A stretch of DNA of 8,013 bases. Origin: an uncultured bacterium (GTDB taxonomy: Bacteria; Chloroflexota; Anaerolineae; JACIWP01). Position 1 is the first letter of the stretch, and each line of letters opens with the position of its first letter. Below the pieces are notes generated by a model. It made no database searches. It was not told the origin of the DNA and saw nothing but the letters and a program-made list of their open reading frames with translations. The position numbers were made by a program, and so were the translations under genes. The stretch lies in the NCBI GenBank assembly GCA_903872005.1, contig CAIQJD010000227.1:1-8013 (forward strand), read 5' to 3'. Below are positions 6,827 to 8,013 of this stretch, one piece after another.

Positions 6827-6832
6827 CCCTTT
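6827..6832 (-). promoter_or_regulatory. Weak Shine-Dalgarno site of the NHL protein gene
   Basis: On the minus strand this reads AAAGGG (within GAGAAAGGG), 10 bases before the ATG at 6816. It occupies the 24-bp gap between the two coding regions, which leaves little room for a separate promoter. Confidence 0.4.
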
Positions 6833-6840
6833 CTCACCGT

Positions 6841-8013
6841 TCACAGTGCATCCACCGGCCGGCGTAGGCCGATGAAGGGCTGGTAGTCCAAGTGGATAGC
6901 GAACAGCTCGGCTTCGCGCAGGGCGACCTCGATGCGCACTGGCCGGCCGACCAACTCCGAAATGTCGCGGCGCTCCTTCCATGCCGCTTGAGCAGATAGC
7001 TGATCCCCGCTGATGGGGATCGCCTCATCGAAGGTATAGCCGGGAATCGGCTCGGCGGTTTTGCCGTCCAGAAGCTGCACTTTGACCCAGGAATGCGGGG
7101 CAGTGCGCACGTTCAACTGCATCTGGTCGCTCTGCAGCGTCAATGATTTCGTGCCCAGCACACCATCGCGGCCCCATGTTCGTAGCGAGCAGAACCCGTC
7201 TACGCGCATTTCATACAGTAGACCGCCGGCGATACCCTCGCCGCCGCTGGAATGTTCGGCGCTCGACGCGGAGGCGTAGATGAGCAGCTTGTCCTTGTGG
7301 CGCAGCAGGCTCCCGCCATAGACGCCGCCGGCGCCCATCTGCCCGAAGTCACGATTGGCCAGGAAGGGCAGCCGCGCCGGCCGGTACCAGTTGAGGCCGT
7401 TGTAGCTGTAGGTCAATTCGATCTGCACACGCCCGTTGTACTTGACGCGCGCCGTCTCGAAGGTATCCGGCGTGTAGACCTGCAACATGCCGATGAACAG
7501 GTCTTCATAGCGCACCGTTGGCATGCCGTAGAACTCGGTGCGGATGCGATCCAGGGCGTCGGGCTGCAACACGGTCAGCGGCGCTGAGAAATGGATCAGG
7601 TCCGGCGTGGTGACCAGTGCGATGCGCCGGTCGGTCCATTCGGGTCGCGTGAAGATCTCGTAGAGGCCAGCGCGCGCATTCCAGACGACGCCGGCCCAGC
7701 AGTCATTGCGCATGTCTCGGAACGGGTGTTCCCAGTCAATCTTGAAGTGAATGCCGTCTTGCGAGAAGCCCAGGTAGCTGAAGTGGTTCTTGCGGTCGGC
7801 CGGCACCAGAGTGAAGACGTAGCCGTGCCCTTCGGCCGGCGTGCCGGCCAGGGGCATGATGTGGCCGTGCCCGATCCATGCGCCGGCTTCATCTACCGCC
7901 ACGTCCGGGAAGCCTTGCCAAGCTGGCCGGCGCCCTGCATCGAAGCTGATTTCGGGCCAGTTGTAGGGATCAGCGGACTGCAGACGGAACACGAAGGTTG
8001 GGTTGACCCCGGC
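6841..8013 (-). CDS. Beta-propeller glycosidase-like protein with C-terminal beta-sandwich, 5'-truncated by window edge
   Basis: The frame stays open to the right edge (first visible residues AGVNPTF), so the GTG at 7992 is unlikely to be the start; 390 residues are visible. The main part (about 20-270 from the edge) has the repeated aromatic/glycine strands of a five-bladed propeller of the GH32/GH43/sialidase type: GFSQDGIHF, DCWAGVVWN, LYEIFTRPEW, EFYGMPTVRYED, SYNGLNWYRP and a glycine-rich GQMGAGGVYGGS. SxDGxxF and YxGLxWY recall Asp-box-like strand turns. Candidate acids are in the FRD, PEW and EFYGMP segments, but I cannot assign a catalytic pair. Residues about 285-375 form a beta-sandwich (LTLQSDQMQLNV, VKVQLLDG, IPGYTFDEA, GRPVRIEVAL) common on such environmental proteins. 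It is the most upstream visible gene of the operon. Glycoside hydrolysis is inferred from fold only. Confidence 0.75.
   Translation of the reverse strand, partial: AGVNPTFVFRLQSADPYNWPEISFDAGRRPAWQGFPDVAVDEAGAWIGHGHIMPLAGTPAEGHGYVFTLVPADRKNHFSYLGFSQDGIHFKIDWEHPFRDMRNDCWAGVVWNARAGLYEIFTRPEWTDRRIALVTTPDLIHFSAPLTVLQPDALDRIRTEFYGMPTVRYEDLFIGMLQVYTPDTFETARVKYNGRVQIELTYSYNGLNWYRPARLPFLANRDFGQMGAGGVYGGSLLRHKDKLLIYASASSAEHSSGGEGIAGGLLYEMRVDGFCSLRTWGRDGVLGTKSLTLQSDQMQLNVRTAPHSWVKVQLLDGKTAEPIPGYTFDEAIPISGDQLSAQAAWKERRDISELVGRPVRIEVALREAELFAIHLDYQPFIGLRRPVDAL

Noticed and set aside
1..8013. CRISPR array, tRNA, rRNA or insertion-sequence ends
   Set aside because: No regularly spaced repeats, no cloverleaf or rRNA-like stretch, no transposase motif and no terminal inverted repeats with target duplications were seen.

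Overview
The window is GC-rich, gene-dense bacterial DNA. It holds seven protein genes, with no RNA genes, no CRISPR array and no insertion sequence. Codon use, strong Shine-Dalgarno sites, a HerA-type ATPase, the style of the glycoside-hydrolase-like proteins and the very frequent palindrome GCCGGC suggest an environmental Chloroflexota (Anaerolineae-like) genome. That assignment is inference from family resemblance, not from a marker gene.

Layout. On the + strand, positions 3-1169 are the C-terminal part of a HerA/DUF87 ATPase cut by the left edge. It is followed 21 bp later by a complete gene (1191-2339) for a protein resembling a clan GH-A glycoside hydrolase. These two genes converge on five minus-strand genes. 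The 150-bp junction (2340-2489) contains a long bulged hairpin followed by a short T-run on the + strand, a likely terminator.

The minus strand reads from the right edge to 2490 as one probable operon with gaps of about 23-75 bp. In transcription order it encodes: a beta-propeller glycosidase-like protein with a C-terminal beta-sandwich (its 5' end lies outside the window); a six-bladed NHL beta-propeller with the residue constellation of peptidyl-alpha-hydroxyglycine lyase (PAL); an enolase-superfamily sugar-acid dehydratase of the galactonate/gluconate dehydratase type; an iron-dependent alcohol dehydrogenase; and an alpha/alpha-toroid protein with a QW-type repeat.

How the genes may work together. 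Dehydratase plus alcohol dehydrogenase plus glycosidase-like propeller points to catabolism of an uncommon sugar, sugar acid or glycoside: release of the sugar, dehydration of an acid to a 2-keto-3-deoxy acid, and redox handling of an aldehyde or alcohol. The PAL-like protein and the toroid protein do not belong to any standard version of such a pathway that I know. They make the cluster the best candidate for undescribed biochemistry in the window. Substrates cannot be read from the sequence.
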